From Ophioderma brevispina (taxonomy: Eukaryota > Echinodermata > Ophiuroidea > Amphilepidida > Ophiodermatidae): a stretch of DNA of 64,000 nucleotides. A program made the position numbers and the translations under genes. Positions 1-12,003 of this stretch are shown here, in pieces (the first letter of the stretch is position 1; every line of letters begins with the position of its first letter). The DNA is taken from positions 22,693 to 86,692 of the forward strand of contig JAMKCH010002982.1 in assembly GCA_023653785.1 (NCBI GenBank), given 5' to 3'. The notes beneath the pieces were generated by a model, which saw only the letters and a list, made by a program, of their open reading frames with translations, had not been told where the DNA came from and did not search any database.

Positions 1-90
1 ATCAACCTTTTCATTGCTTGAATACCAATATGGTCGTGGAATCCAATCTAAAACAACAGATTTATTCAATTGAGACATTGAACTGCATTT

Positions 91-545
91 CGCGTTCTCG
101 GCCTTTCGCGCTCGCTATATTAACAGAATATAAGCTTTGTGGGCCGCCCATGACCTTTGACCCTGGCACGTGACCTTTGATCTCATCAATCCTAGGGATC
201 GCATGGTGCACCTATGACAATTTGGTTCCAATTGACTCAAGTTTTCAATTAGATCAATTTTTACGCCATTTTTCAACTTGACCTCAACATGACCTTTGAC
301 CTTTAACATGAACCTTTGACCTCTTCACATGACTGAGGGATCCATTGTGCACCTATGACAGAAGTTTGGTTCCAATTGAAGTTAAACTTTTCAATTGAGG
401 CAATTTAAAACAAACTTACCAATTGTGGACCACACTAACACACACTCCACACATCCACACATCCACACATACACCGCACAACGACCTTGCTAGTGTCCTT
501 CCAGCTATAGCTGGCGGCAACCTCCAGCAATACAGGGATGATGAC
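91..545 (+). repeat. Dispersed TGACCTTTGACC-rich repeat, copy 1, probable LINE 3' end
   Basis: A GC-richer stretch opens with cgcgctcgctatatt, carries several TGACCTTTGACC blocks, two similar sub-units with gttccaattgaagtt and ttttcaattgaggcaattt, then a (cacacatc)n simple repeat and ends near ccagctatagctgg. The same order recurs in the same orientation at 51905-52300, a shorter version at 23120-23420, and the terminal block alone at 53950-54022. A fixed 3' order ending in a short simple repeat resembles a non-LTR retrotransposon 3' UTR, and the LINE fragment at 33.7-34.8 kb has a similar 3' UTR. That assignment is inferred. No coding part is present here. Confidence 0.6.
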
Positions 546-1824
546 ACTCTCTGCCTTTCAAAGCCATAAGAACAATATAATGATCAGTAAAATAATGATG
601 ACCTCTCATTGAATTCAGCTATTCTAAGGTCAACTAAGGGCCTGCAATAATCGGCAGTGAAAATAGAAGCATTATCAGGTACACTAATCTTGGCGTTGAT
701 CCACCCGACTTAAAGCTGCTGCAGCAGCATTTTCCAAACCTTAGACCCATCTGAATAAATATCTCGATTCTGATGATATTTATTCTAAATCATCAAATTT
801 AGGCTTGAAAGATATGGTCATCAGTTAAACCCTTCTTATATTGACATAAAGGTCCAATATCAAGTTCAACAGTTGTCCAAGGAGACTAATGGGAAAACAA
901 GATGCAATGTTATCAGCATTGTCCACCTTTGAAAAACCCTCTTTTTTACGGGATGCCAAGATGGAAAGCATTAGGGTTTACTAGTATAGATATTGGTACA
1001 TTTAGGCGAAAAAGTTCTCTCATGTGTTGGGATATCAGATTAAGTTGTAGAGCATATTGAAAGCTATTTTCCCATCTTCAGATGTACATGATGATTCATA
1101 AGCTTCAACTATGTGACCGCCTCCGAACAAACCCAGGTACAAGTCGCATTAAGTGTTCCCTTTGATCAGAGCCAGTCAGAAATCTAAATCCCAAGTTCAT
1201 TTCGGGTTAGCCTGCGCGGTCCGAGCCAGTGGTCGCCGGCATTAACACCGTCTATCGCCCTATTGTTTCCCATTATCAAAAGGTCCAGTAGCCCGCTTGT
1301 TTTCAATTAACGCTATCCAGCCCCCGTCGATTGAGGTTCCGGTTGGAACTAAAAGTTAAAACGAAGTGATTAACATGTAAATCATATAACGATGCATGCC
1401 CGATGTTTTTTTTTAATCTTCAGAGGGTTACAAATGTAAAGTATTCCATATTTTTTCTATTTAAGCACACATAAGTCTGAAGTAAAATTAATGTTACAAA
1501 TTTTTTGAAAGAATCTTGTTTAAATGAAAACAATCAGCGTGACTCTTTTTTTAAAATTAAAATCACAAAAAGACAAAAGTTAAAAGTAAATAAAAAACAT
1601 TTTAAATGATATCTCTAAATAAAAACTTGTTTAAAATAATTGCTACTTTCTTTTTTGAATTAAAATCATAAAAAAAACAGATTTAAAAAAAAATGTTCTA
1701 TCACCGTGCCATGTTGGAAGTTGATTGACAGCGCCACAAAACCACTCATGTAGTTATCCGGTGATTAAGCCTTGATAACTATTGCCTGGACCAACCGGCC
1801 TACCGGGAACCAATGGTGTAACGC
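546..1824. other. No gene seen; AT-rich spacer
   Basis: No ORF with recognisable content. A GC-richer island lies near 1200-1340. 1380-1700 is very AT-rich with runs of T and A. Nothing else supported. Confidence 0.5.
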
Positions 1825-3110
1825 CGGTCTTATCTCTTTAACAATACAAGCAAGTATGACTTAGTTGCCTTTATATTGTATAGACTAATCGCACTAGCCA
1901 TTAGCCAAGTGTATGGATTAAATTTCGGGCAAAAAATGCTGTATCTCACATATATGCATTTTAAGCATTCATGCTTGAAGTAGACAAAAGACCGGAATGC
2001 TATAAGTGACCTCAACTCTTTGTGGACAGTTGTCTGCCCCACTTTTTTGGTTGGGTGAATTTGGATAGCGGGGCCATAACAAATAAGGTCGGGAACCTAC
2101 TGATTGATTTCTAATGTGATTGACTGGTATTCACAACCAAGGGGGTAAACCCTTCAAACCAGTCTGTCCGTCTGGGCGTGCTGACATTTTGAATATTGCA
2201 CGGCAATTAATATTTTGGGTGCTTGTATACCACATAATGTCAATTCGATAACAACCATCCGCCAAAATATCATTTGATGGATGTTGGGTGCTATTGGTGG
2301 TTAAATTTTGTCCTACCCATGGCCACACAACAATGAAGTGACACATCATCGTCTTGTTTAAATAACGCGCCTCAATGAATACATCTTTTCACCTAAGCCA
2401 TTGCATTTATGAGAAAAAGAGTTTCTGAGCATCCAATGATCCAGGTACACTGTTATTATACCTGGCCACCTCTAACACATTAATTGTATCATAACCAATT
2501 GTGTATATGCAAGCGGCACCCACAGTTATGTGGAAGAGCGGAGGCAGCCATTGCTTTCTATTGTTGGTACGTACTGTTTTTCGATTTTTGTGTTCCGCAA
2601 AACATGCGAGACGACGAATTTCTAAAGATTACGTACCGTTTGTGCACTCTCTATCTTATAAGAACCTCTTTGTTCACAACAACTTTCATTGCAAAATTAT
2701 GGGCTTTTGTCACTGTGACTTGTCCTGGTTTTGTAGGAGTAAGTCGGACCTACGGCCACTTTTACAGACCCAGGAACAAGTCGCAAGTGAAAAGCGCCCC
2801 TTTTTTTACAATAAAAAGTTGTTTGTATACCAGTTAATCACAGCGAAATCATCAGTTTTTAGACCTTTTGTTATGCATCGTATTTAAATTCACCCAACTA
2901 AAGCGGGCAGACAACTGTCTACATATACATCCACTGTTAGCCATTCCAGTCTCTTTGTTGCTGCAAGATACCTACAGAGATGCAAAGCATGTGGATACAG
3001 CATTTTTTGTCCAACATAAATCCATCACTTGGCTGGTGAGATTATGTATATAGCAACTAAAGTTATAGTTGCTTTCATTGTTAAAGATGAATTAACTGGT
3101 ATTTGGATAT
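1825..3110. mobile_element. Foldback (long inverted repeat) element, about 1.3 kb
   Basis: The two ends are imperfect reverse complements of each other for at least 280 bp. Matching landmarks are gacagttgtctgcccc (about 2023) with gggcagacaactgtct (about 2903), gggtgaattt (2053) with aaattcaccc (2886), caaaaaatgctgtatc (about 1930) with gatacagcattttttg (about 2995), and ctttaacaata (about 1836) with cattgttaaag (about 3077). The arms are about 75-80% alike with small indels. The central 500 bp shows no clear pairing. Open frames of 117 and 128 codons in the right arm read nothing I recognise and are probably chance. No transposase is present, so this is a non-autonomous foldback DNA element. 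Its exact ends and target duplication are not resolved. Confidence 0.65.
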
Positions 3111-3429
3111 TTCTGACATGGTCTGATCACATTAGGAAATACGTCACGCACTTGTTGCCTGGGTTGTATGGTGGGGTAACATATAATCTTGGCATATAGA
3201 GGTACAAAAAGCACCCAAGCATAATCAAAGACCTTGATTCTGGATAGATTTAAGCTTTTTCAACTTCTGGTTGGGCTTCTAGTCTGAGGGTGTAGTCACT
3301 TCCATATATTTGCCCTGTAACATGCCCAAAATGATGTCAATTGAGACTGGTGTTACCTTAAATTCTCAATCTTAGGTTTTTTTTAATAGGTTGATTTTTA
3401 AGTGCATCTTTAATCACCATTGGAACCTC

Positions 3430-3750
3430 TTAAAGTTACTGTTCTGATTGCCTTTGGGACCCCCTGAGTTACCCAGAGTGGTAGATTTGATATCAGATGA
3501 ACGGCTGTAGTTTTCTCATTGGTCGTTCTGAAATTTGAGCCCTCAAATACAAAATATGCCGTATTTATGGTTAACCATCAGTATTAGCACAGTATTGAAT
3601 ATGCTTTGCAATAAGCCATTACTGCTTCTTTCCATCAAATACAGCAAGTTTTTTTCCCACGGAACTTGCGGATGTGGCGTAATCAGTGCCTAGTTCTCGT
3701 TATCAAGTAGAGAACACACTAGACATAAATCAGAACAAGCACCTTTACAA
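3430..3750 (+). repeat. Dispersed repeat, copy 1 (second copy at 48957-49275)
   Basis: Shares an ordered set of blocks with 48957-49275: ttaccca, tttgatatcagatga, atggttaacca followed by ttagca and agtattgaat, tttcccac, agagaacac, and caagcacctttaa. Identity is roughly 70%. No terminal inverted repeat or ORF was recognised, so the class is unknown. Confidence 0.5.
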
Positions 3751-3963
3751 TCATGCACCTGAACAGTAACAATATGGACACATACCAGCACACAAGAACA
3801 CCTTTTATTACATATATTTTCATTAGATGTACACATACACAATAGAATAAAACACAATACTTTGCTATTAACCATTCCTATTCATAAGCTTTTCCATTTC
3901 AATATATTAACATGATATTAGGTAATATGTGAAATTCACACATACTGGATGGGGGGGGGGGGA

Positions 3964-4108
3964 GGGAGTTCTCCGTAACCTGACCCTCTGAACATTTTTT
4001 CTGACACACCTTTTATGATTTGGAAACCTAACTAATAAACATGCTCGTAGTTCTGTGAAGGATTTCCAATTCATAATGTGTCCGATGGGTCAGGTTTTAG
4101 AAACTCCC
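3964..4108. mobile_element. MITE family A, copy 1
   Basis: A 145-bp imperfect palindrome. It opens with ggagttctccgtaacctgac and closes with gtcaggttttagaaactccc. It contains ctgacacac and the mirrored aattcataatgtgtccga. The same plan is seen at 14642-14808 and 54041-54185. The element follows a 14-base G run. It has no coding capacity. Confidence 0.6.
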
Positions 4109-5204
4109 ATACAGGGGGCCTTTTCTGTCATGCGTAATAATTTCGGCAAACAGAACATTAACCCATCAAACTAGGACTCAGTGGCGGCTGCACAGTTTAC
4201 ATCTTTCCTGATACACCGAATTTATGAAAATATTGCTGCGCACTGAATTAAAAGATTGCGCTGACACTTTAATGTTAGGAGGAAATATCTATTATAATTG
4301 ACAAAAATCTTTCTTTTGGCATGCAACAAAAATGTCTCTCATTAATTAACACCACATGCCCTCATTGAATTTGCATTATTGCGACTGAGATAACCAAGTG
4401 ACAAACTTATCTCCCGTATACACTCATACATTGCTTAAAAAAATTGAAGTCTATAAATAAAAAAGAATCAAGTTGTCACTTCCTACAGTTTTCAGGCAAA
4501 TTAATTTAAAATAATTGATTGCGATAGTATAGATTCAACCCATCGTGGCACCGAAGGTGAAGTTTGGCAGCGTTGATTAGTTTGGGAATAGGAGGCAGAA
4601 TATCTGGGCCCGATTCACCTGTTTCATGAACGAACTAAGATTTTCACAGAGTGCCAAAGACTTTTGTGGTCCTTGCGTATCAAAACAGGGCCGCAAGCAA
4701 AAATCATAACATCAATCACCTGTTACATTGAATATCTTTGAATCAATACGAAAAATTTTTTTTAGTAAGGAATGTTTTTGAGAGTTAATGTAGCTATAAA
4801 TTCATTTACGTTATTGAATGCTTATCATTAAGCAAAGAATTGATTTTTTCTCTTCTATTCAATTACCTGTTCCAATAGATTTAGCATGGAAGTTTATTTC
4901 CACCCACAACACATCCCTCTCATTCAAAGCCAATACCTTCGGAAAGTACTAGAGGTGACCTATGGGTTGAATCTATTATAAGAGAGTTCGTTTCAGTATG
5001 TGTGATTGTTTGTGGACTATTTTTCTTGCTGGACCTCTCCATTAATATACAGCTCTTAATATGGGGTTTAATGTAATAGTTTTCTTTGAGAGACGGGCTA
5101 AGATTTTTTCAAATCAATTTAAAGGGGCATTAGTGATCCACGCTTTAAACCACAATTTCAGACCAGAGATTTTTAAATCAGACAACTTATTCATGCAGTG
5201 TCAA
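4109..5204. other. No gene seen
   Basis: AT-rich DNA without a recognisable ORF, RNA gene or repeat shared with the rest of the window. Confidence 0.45.
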
Positions 5205-5420
5205 GCGGCCTTTAGTGCAATAGCTGCATGGCTACATCTGTGTGCTTGCCTGTATTATGATAACTCGATTATCTTCCTTGAGTCTGGTGGTCTACAATGT
5301 GTTTCTTCATGTGACTGTGTTGCCTGAGAACCATTTCAAGAGCCACTGACCATAGACTTGGCATAATAGTATTTGATGGGAAATTTTCTGACAAATGGCA
5401 GCTATTACACGTACAGCTAT
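5205..5420. mobile_element. MITE family B, copy 1
   Basis: Homologous to the better preserved copy at 58823-59070. Shared blocks are gtgcaatagctgc, tacatctgtgtgct, gataactc, tccttgagt, gtgactgtgttgcctgag, aaccatttcaagagccac, agacttggcataatag and tttctgacaaatggcagc. The ends (gtgcaatagctgc and gcagctattacac) are inverted repeats. Non-autonomous, with no meaningful ORF. Confidence 0.65.
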
Positions 5421-6321
5421 TCACATGACATTGCCATTGTATTGTATTTGTGCCTAATCCCACAGATTAATTTGATCTTCTCTGCAAGTATGTCAATTTG
5501 TTCCGGTATGGGCAGAAATTAACAAACTCGGCGGCCTTGGGGGCATACAATGGGATACAAACATTTGCTCATAACATAAAAATTGATAATCATGAAGTGA
5601 TGAAATTCTGAGACGTCATTTTGGAAAGAGATCAAATTCTGATGCAAAAACCGAAGGTGCAAGCATCACAAAATGCATATTTTACACATTTAATGAGACG
5701 GAAAAAATGAAATAAGTTCCAGAAAATTAAAACCACAAGAATTACATAAATATTAATGTCAAGGTAAATACAAACGTCGGGTTGAATACAATTAAAAGAA
5801 TTCAAAAGATAGAGCTGTATATTCTATGACAACAAAAAAATATGACATATGGATAAAATATGATAAATACAGTTGGATTCTACTTTGGTGAAAAAGTATA
5901 ATGTGGATTTACTCAAGTAGTTAAAATGACCTCATTATTATTACCTTTCAATGTCACATTTTCCCTTTTTGGTTTACTAACAAGAAGTACATATTACAAA
6001 GTGATCTATCTTTTTCAAAAATTCACCCAAGATGAAAACGTTAATATCTGTTTATTGTTGCTTGCAGCTTAATCTCCAAACACTGATACAAAAAGAGAAG
6101 TTTCAAAGTGCGAGAATGAATAATAAGGCTTTCATACGAACGGGTGATCATTGACTTTGTGATTCGCTCGCCGTGTGTAGGACTTCAAACAACGATGCAA
6201 ATGCATTATAATGATTCACCAACTCTGACACACATCATCATGGTGTGCCTCGTCAAATAACATCACACACACACATTGCTTAAGCCACTCGGGCAAGAGA
6301 CATTTGCCATGTTGAATTCGC
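5421..6321. other. No gene seen
   Basis: AT-rich spacer. A short CA repeat lies near 6265. Nothing else supported. Confidence 0.45.
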
Positions 6322-6681
6322 TTAAAGGCATATCAGTGATTTCTAAATCAGAAAAATCGAAAAAATCATCCAAAAATTAGATATTTCCCATACCTGTAAC
6401 ATGTATATAGTATCCTAATTATCCTACAAGTGATAGGCCCAAAAGTAGCCTAATTAAAACAAAATTGGATATTTTAGTCATTACTGTCCAAAAGGACAGT
6501 ACTACAACAAGTATTGATAGGCGATTACATCTTTTAATACTGCCGTTTTTTAGTTTTCTATCAATTTTTCAGTTGGAAAAAATAGCTTAGGAGAATTTTA
6601 AAGACATATGCTTCACTTTTCAGTATTCCTACAAATTTCAAATATTGTTACTCTTTTGAGTGAATCACTGAGGGTCTTTAA
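6322..6681. mobile_element. MITE family C, copy 1 (uninterrupted), TTAA ends
   Basis: A 360-bp element with terminal inverted repeats: TTAAAGGCATATCAGTGATT at the left and GAATCACTGAGGGTCTTTAA at the right. Both ends carry TTAA, the target duplication of piggyBac- and Kolobok-type transposases, so mobilisation by such an enzyme is a reasonable inference. It aligns along its whole length, in reverse orientation, with 35386-36369, which is interrupted by another element. It carries the small dyad gtccaaaaggac near 6487. No ORF. Confidence 0.7.
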
Positions 6682-6838
6682 TTTGATTCCGTAAATTTTA
6701 TTACGGAAAACCTTAACTAAGATGTTATTGTACATGCACGTCTAATATTCAGAAAACAGCTGCACTGCCTTCTAAATCGATCACCTGCCCAGTGTGAAAA
6801 GCCTTAATGCATACCCTTACACTATGAGCTAGTAAAAG

Positions 6839-7200
6839 CTCAATTCCCTTGGCACAGTTCAGTACCTTCCATTCAGCAGTGTATTTAGAAAATACACGCC
6901 CTGGTTTTTGGGTATGATATATGATACCCAGCTCACACAAGGTAAGTCAATGTATGTACAAGTACAACCCATTGAACTGTGTCCTTGGTGGATGAGCATA
7001 ATTGTAACTCATAGTGTTAGTACTATGAGTTACAATATACTCATGCACCAAGGTCACAGTTCAGTGGTTTGTACCATTACATGCACTGATGCAGATTGAC
7101 CTTACATGTTCTGGGAATTACACATAACCCAAAAACCAGGGGGTGTATTTCAAAATACACTGGTGAGTGAAAGCTTCTGAACTGTGCCATCGGAATTGAG
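6839..7200. mobile_element. Large imperfect palindrome (foldback MITE), 362 bp
   Basis: The two halves fold on each other across the whole length, centred near 7020. Pairs are ctcaattcc with ggaattgag, ggcacagttcag with ctgaactgtgcc, cagtgtattt with aaatacactg, ccctggtttttgggt with acccaaaaaccaggg, and tgtaactcatag with ctatgagttaca. It is a single copy in this window. Short ORFs inside are by-products of the palindrome. Confidence 0.75.
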
Positions 7201-8590
7201 ACTACTGGACTCAACCACCCGTTGCTTGCCAATTCTGCCCGGCCTGGTTCATTCTGGTTGGAACCGCTTTTCTATTGTACAAGAGTTTTTGAAACTGCCC
7301 CAACCTAGATGTCCTAGGACCCTTTTAGCTTTTTAATTCAAGTACTCCCATATCCTTGGATTTCTTTGGTTCTGCTTCTTTCAGTATATATCACTATGGA
7401 AAAAACTTGAAAAAGATTTTAAGGGTCCTACCTCGTAGGACTACTCTAACCATGATGCTGCCTACATCAAGACTGAACCAAATTTTGCATCAGGAAATTG
7501 CTGCAAGCTCACAAACATTTCTGCTTAATTCGGAAAATGCATACTTAAAACTTATGGCTACCATTTTATTCTTTGATATCAATACTAACAGATGTCCTCA
7601 CAAGTACTCAGTCAGAAAATGTCCGAAAAATTCAGGAATTTGGGTCACAAATGAAAATGCACAACTGCGGCAATGTCCAACCATTTTTTTAAATTCCGAT
7701 AGCACAACTGTGTCCGACTGATTTGAGTTTTGGTTTTTAGCTGCTAGCTTTGGTACACCATTAGAAATTACTCTCAAGCAAGCTAAACCTTTTCTGTACT
7801 TTGGTAGTCATAACTTTCAATCATAAATTAAGTCCAAATGGAGTGAAGTATTATTTGGTAGGTGTGCCATATAAGACACTCTTAAAACAATCTATCTTTG
7901 TCTTTGGTAACACCATGTTATGCTTTACAGAATAAAGCACACCACGCAAGCATAACAAGAGTACTGTAGACTCAAGTCTTACATGGAACACTTACCAATT
8001 TTTGGTTGGTTGCTATATTTAAGTTTAAAACTTTTCAAGGTCCAATATTACTTCCCAACTTTTTAAGGTTCAACAAAATGTTAATGCTACATAAAATGTT
8101 ATGATCCCAAAAATAAACCAACACAACCCATCAATAAAACAATGAATTACACCAGACCATTTCAGACAACTTAAAATGTACAGAAAAAATAAAAATACAT
8201 AAAATTTAGTCATATCTAGGATACCACTATTTTTCCACTTATGACATGTGTGCTTCAAACACATTGTACATTCATTAAAGAGCTGGCATTTGTATATTTT
8301 GACTCATCAATGCCATTCCAGAAGCCACTATAATCATTCGCAAGAAGCACTTGAAGCTGTTGCAATAACACAGCCTTTCTGTCATTCACATGGAGCACAC
8401 GCTATATTTGATACAAGGTGTGCACAAAATATTGAACCTGTGTGTGAAGAAACATGGAATTCACATATATGATCAAAACAAAACCCATTTCAAGTTTCCT
8501 GCACACAACTTCTAAATATCTCTACTGCATCCTCTGAAAATTGTGCCTGAATATAAAAACAGTGCCTCAGCACATATTGAAAATAATATT
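7201..8590. other. No gene recognised
   Basis: A 121-codon open frame at 7356-7721 (+) is not recognised and has no splice or codon evidence. The rest is AT-rich, with a CpG-poor composition and no repeats shared elsewhere in the window. Confidence 0.35.
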
Positions 8591-8739
8591 TTACTGGATT
8601 GTGGTCTAACCTTAATTGGCCCAATACCATTTGTCAATTCTCAATTTGTCCAATTGCGGAACAATAAAATGGGAACTGGACAAAGAAGTGGCCCCAAAAT
8701 GGGATTAGCCCAAATAGGATTGGACTAAAGGGGAATTGG

Positions 8740-9165
8740 AACCCCAAATGGAAATGGGACCAAATGGAAATTGGACCAAATGGAATTGCATCAAATGGGA
8801 ATGGGATCAAGTGGTGAATGAACCAAATGGGAATTGGACCAAATGGGAATTGGTTCAAATGGGGAATTGAGTTCAACATGGGAATTGGTCCAAATGGGAA
8901 TTGGACCAAATGGAAATGGGACCAAATGGAATTGGCCCAAAATAGAAATGGGACGAAATTGGAACAGGGGACAAAATGGAAATGGGACCAAATGGAAATG
9001 GGACCAAATGGAAATGGGACCAAATGGAAATGGGACCAAATGGAAATGGGACCAAATGGAAATTGGACCAACATGGACATAGGACCAAATGGAAATTGGA
9101 CAAATGGGAATTGGACCAAATGGAAATTGGAATAAAATGAGAATTGGACCAAATGGGATTATTGG
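8740..9165. repeat. 16-bp minisatellite (ggaccaaatggaaatg)n
   Basis: About 25 tandem units. The best block at 8975-9060 is nearly perfect and both flanks are degenerate; weaker traces begin near 8613. The unit has no stop codon in several frames, so the array stays open on both strands: up to 172 codons on minus (8634-9152) and 105 on plus (8818-9135). The resulting 16-residue repeats rich in W, N, G, K (plus) or P, F, I, H (minus) are a consequence of the satellite, not evidence of a gene. Confidence 0.85.
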
Positions 9166-9266
9166 AATCAAGTGGAAAGTTATCGGAACAATGATAGGTT
9201 ACAAAAGACTTGGGTGGCACCACAAAATACGTAGCTGAATCCCCAAGGCAGCTACTGCCTTTCTTA

Positions 9267-9939
9267 AGGTCCCTCTTCCTTCACTGCAGTGCTGCACGCC
9301 GCTTACCCCAAAATCGTTAGATAACAATTCACTTGCAGTATTACTGCAACGCCTTGCGATTACTGAAACGCAATGCAGTACTGCAACAAAGTTAACATTA
9401 TTTAACTGGCGATGCAGCAAGATTCAGTGGGGTGCATGTCAGTGGTGCCAGTATGCCAATTTTCCTGCAATCCTTGGCAAGTTTACTGCAACGTACTGGC
9501 AACCTTGACCTGCAGTAAATCGATTAGCATACCTGACAACATTGGAAAGTCAAAAAATCTTAATTATGAAAGGCAGAGCGGCATACGACAAGCACCATGG
9601 CACTCAACATGAGCAAATGGAGGGTCCAAGGGCCTGTCTTTGGGCCCTGATGGGGTCCAGGAGCCTGCCTTAGGGTGACTGAAGGGGCCAGGAGGGGCCG
9701 ACGAAGGGGCCATGAACACCAAATTTGAAATTTTCTTGACTTTTAGACAATATTTTCTTTTGCAATAAATTAAAAAATTTATTAGTCAGATTTTTGTCAA
9801 AATCTTGGAAAATCTTATAAATTAAGATTAAATCGTACTAGTTGGAGGTATGGATTAGTGGAGTTGAAGCGGACGTGATGGAAATGCAGTTAAATTTTAC
9901 TGCACAGAAAATGCAGTCAGTGGAAGTAAGAACGGACCT
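9267..9939. mobile_element. Non-autonomous TIR DNA transposon (AGGTCC family), 673 bp
   Basis: The left end reads AGGTCCCTCTTCCTTCACTG. The right end, reverse complemented, reads AGGTCCGTTCTTACTTCCAC. Both are flanked by TTA (9264-9266 and 9940-9942), a possible 3-bp target duplication. The interior is rich in actgca and tgcagt motifs and has a GC-rich segment near 9610-9715. No transposase frame. The TIR matches the smaller element at 10704-10865. Confidence 0.65.
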
Positions 9940-9942
9940 TTA

Positions 9943-10703
9943 GAGTATTTGCATTGGTTAACTCATTGTCATCGTCAATTAAGTAGCCAAATCTAAATAA
10001 GGAGATCCTAAAAAGACGAGCCCTCTTCAGCCCTACACCATCTTCTCATGGTGATGATTGGACTCAAAAAATCACATAGCCTTATTTTTAGCCAATAGGC
10101 AGTAGCTCTCGGGGGTTCAATGCCACCACACATTTTCATATTGGTTTATACTGTAGGCATTTCCTGCAAGCTCAAAAATTCCCTTAGAACCTTAATTATT
10201 TCAATAGAGCGTTATCTGCCAGTGACACGCAAGTCTATACACAGCTGGTTATTACACCAGTTATTACTATCAAGCAAAACACCAGGCATATATACATCAT
10301 AAGTCAAGTATATACAAACACACTGTAATCCTATTAACCACTTGATTCCCCAAAAAAGCTTTGTTAGCAACCGCCCGCTACCCAAAGACATCATTTTACA
10401 TTTTATAAGCATGTTTTTGATCACATGCTCACCTTTCGTGACACAAAGGTAACTTGATCGTAACTTGATCTATACTTCCCCTTTATAACTTTGCAAGTCA
10501 CAGCAAGATTTCTTCTAAATTTGGTTAGTCCTTCCCCACCTTACAGACCTTAAAATATAACTATTCTTTGATCTCATACATCACATACTTCTAATTCTAA
10601 GCCCCACCATGAACCTACACCATGATTTACCCCTTCCTTACACACGATTTAAACCTTACTCTTGCTAATTTTAAGATTAAAACAAAACAATCACAAAGAA
10701 CAA
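9943..10703. other. No gene seen
   Basis: No supported feature in this spacer. Short ORFs only. Confidence 0.4.
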
Positions 10704-10865
10704 AGGTCCATTCATACTTCACTGCAATCAATGAAAACCATCTCTGACTCAACACAGCAGCAACACAGTTCAAATTGCATTATGCTTCTGCTGTGTTGCG
10801 TCAGAGATGGTTTTCATCGATTTTCACTGAAGTGTATTGGAGTGCCATGAAGTAAGAATGGACCT
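10704..10865. mobile_element. MITE with AGGTCC TIRs, 162 bp
   Basis: Ends AGGTCCATTCATACTTCACTG and (reverse complement of the right end) AGGTCCATTCTTACTTCATG. A second strong stem lies inside: gaaaaccatctctgac (10733) pairs with gtcagagatggttttc (10800), and acacagcag pairs with ctgctgtgt. Flanks are CAA and TTA, so a target duplication is not clear. It looks like a miniature derivative of the family at 9267-9939. Confidence 0.7.
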
Positions 10866-11917
10866 TTAAAAATAATAAAAACTTTATGTTTTAGGAATTA
10901 CTGTGGCGTCATTAAGCTGTAAATCAGCATCATAACATCATAGAGGGGGCAGATATATCACTGGTACCTCTCCCGAATCAGAACTCCTAAATGCTTAGTA
11001 TAATTCCTAATTGGATGAAGCACATTATACCCTGTCTACTCACACAGTTCATTTACAGTATTTTGAATATAGTAAATGGCAAATTCTTAAATGAACAGGA
11101 AAGTTTACCATTTACATAGTTTAAATACTGAATGAATTATTATTTAATTTTGCATTGCTGGGCTCTCCTATATGAATGTTTTCTGAACGATGCTTCAACT
11201 ACTTTCATAATTCAAATACTCTGAATTATTACGACTACAATTTTTTGCCACTAGTGGGTTCCCTCTTAGGTTGTTGAATGAAGCTTCAAAGAGAGCCCCT
11301 TCCAATCATAACTGTCAAAGTTGCAGTCAACATTAGACGACCAATCAGGCTCCTTAGGGCCGGCGTGACTTAATGGCCAAAAGCCGTTGTGCCAATGACA
11401 TTTTCAACCAATCGCAATTGCCATCAAGTCAAATGGCTGACTAATTGGTGGAAGTGGTATTGGCTAATTTTATGGATTGAAAATATAATCTATTATATAC
11501 TTCATAATAAATTTAAGATTTTGTTGTGTTTATTGGGTGATGAAACTCTATCACGTTCAACTAAGCAGCGAGAAATCGGCCGCCATCCGTTAAAATAGTA
11601 CACTTAGCCACGCCCACCAGTAAATAGTTTCATTTCTCAAAAGTATATTGGCAGCTCAGAGGGGGGGTTACTATTTTACGGCGCTCTAATTAGCTTTAAC
11701 TTTACTGCCGATGCGTAGCGCGTTCCACATTTGCACATAGGGGGATTGCTGCGGACTACCACATTCATTCACAGAGATGCAATGTTTAACGTGGAAATTA
11801 GGAATGAATGCAAGTGCAAAAAATTCATTTTGTTCATTATTAACTAGAAATTATTAATGAGGAAGTATATAAAAACAAATTATACTGACTCTAATCGAGT
11901 CTCGGCTTTAAAATATG
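10866..11917. other. No gene seen
   Basis: AT-rich spacer without recognised features. A GC-richer patch lies near 11340-11420. Confidence 0.4.
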
Positions 11918-12003
11918 TTCCCTCGAGTGACTACGTTAGTGCGATTTTGCTTCTGGGCCTGGCACTCCTCAGAAAAATAGCACTAATATAGTCACTCGGG
12001 ACC
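11918..12003. repeat. Short inverted repeat, 86 bp
   Basis: ttccctcgagtgactacgtt at the left pairs with atatagtcactcgggacc at the right, and tagtgcgatttt pairs with aaaatagcacta. This makes a hairpin with a loop of about 20 bases. Probably a small MITE; no second copy in the window. Confidence 0.55.

Noticed and set aside
2484..2887. 117- and 128-codon plus frames as a gene
   Set aside because: They lie in the foldback element, overlap in different frames and match nothing I know.
7356..7721. 121-codon plus frame as a gene
   Set aside because: No recognisable domain, no clear splice sites, and AT-rich codon use like the surrounding spacer.
8634..9152. 172-codon minus frame and 105-codon plus frame as repeat proteins
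   Set aside because: Both are produced by the 16-bp minisatellite, open on both strands at once.
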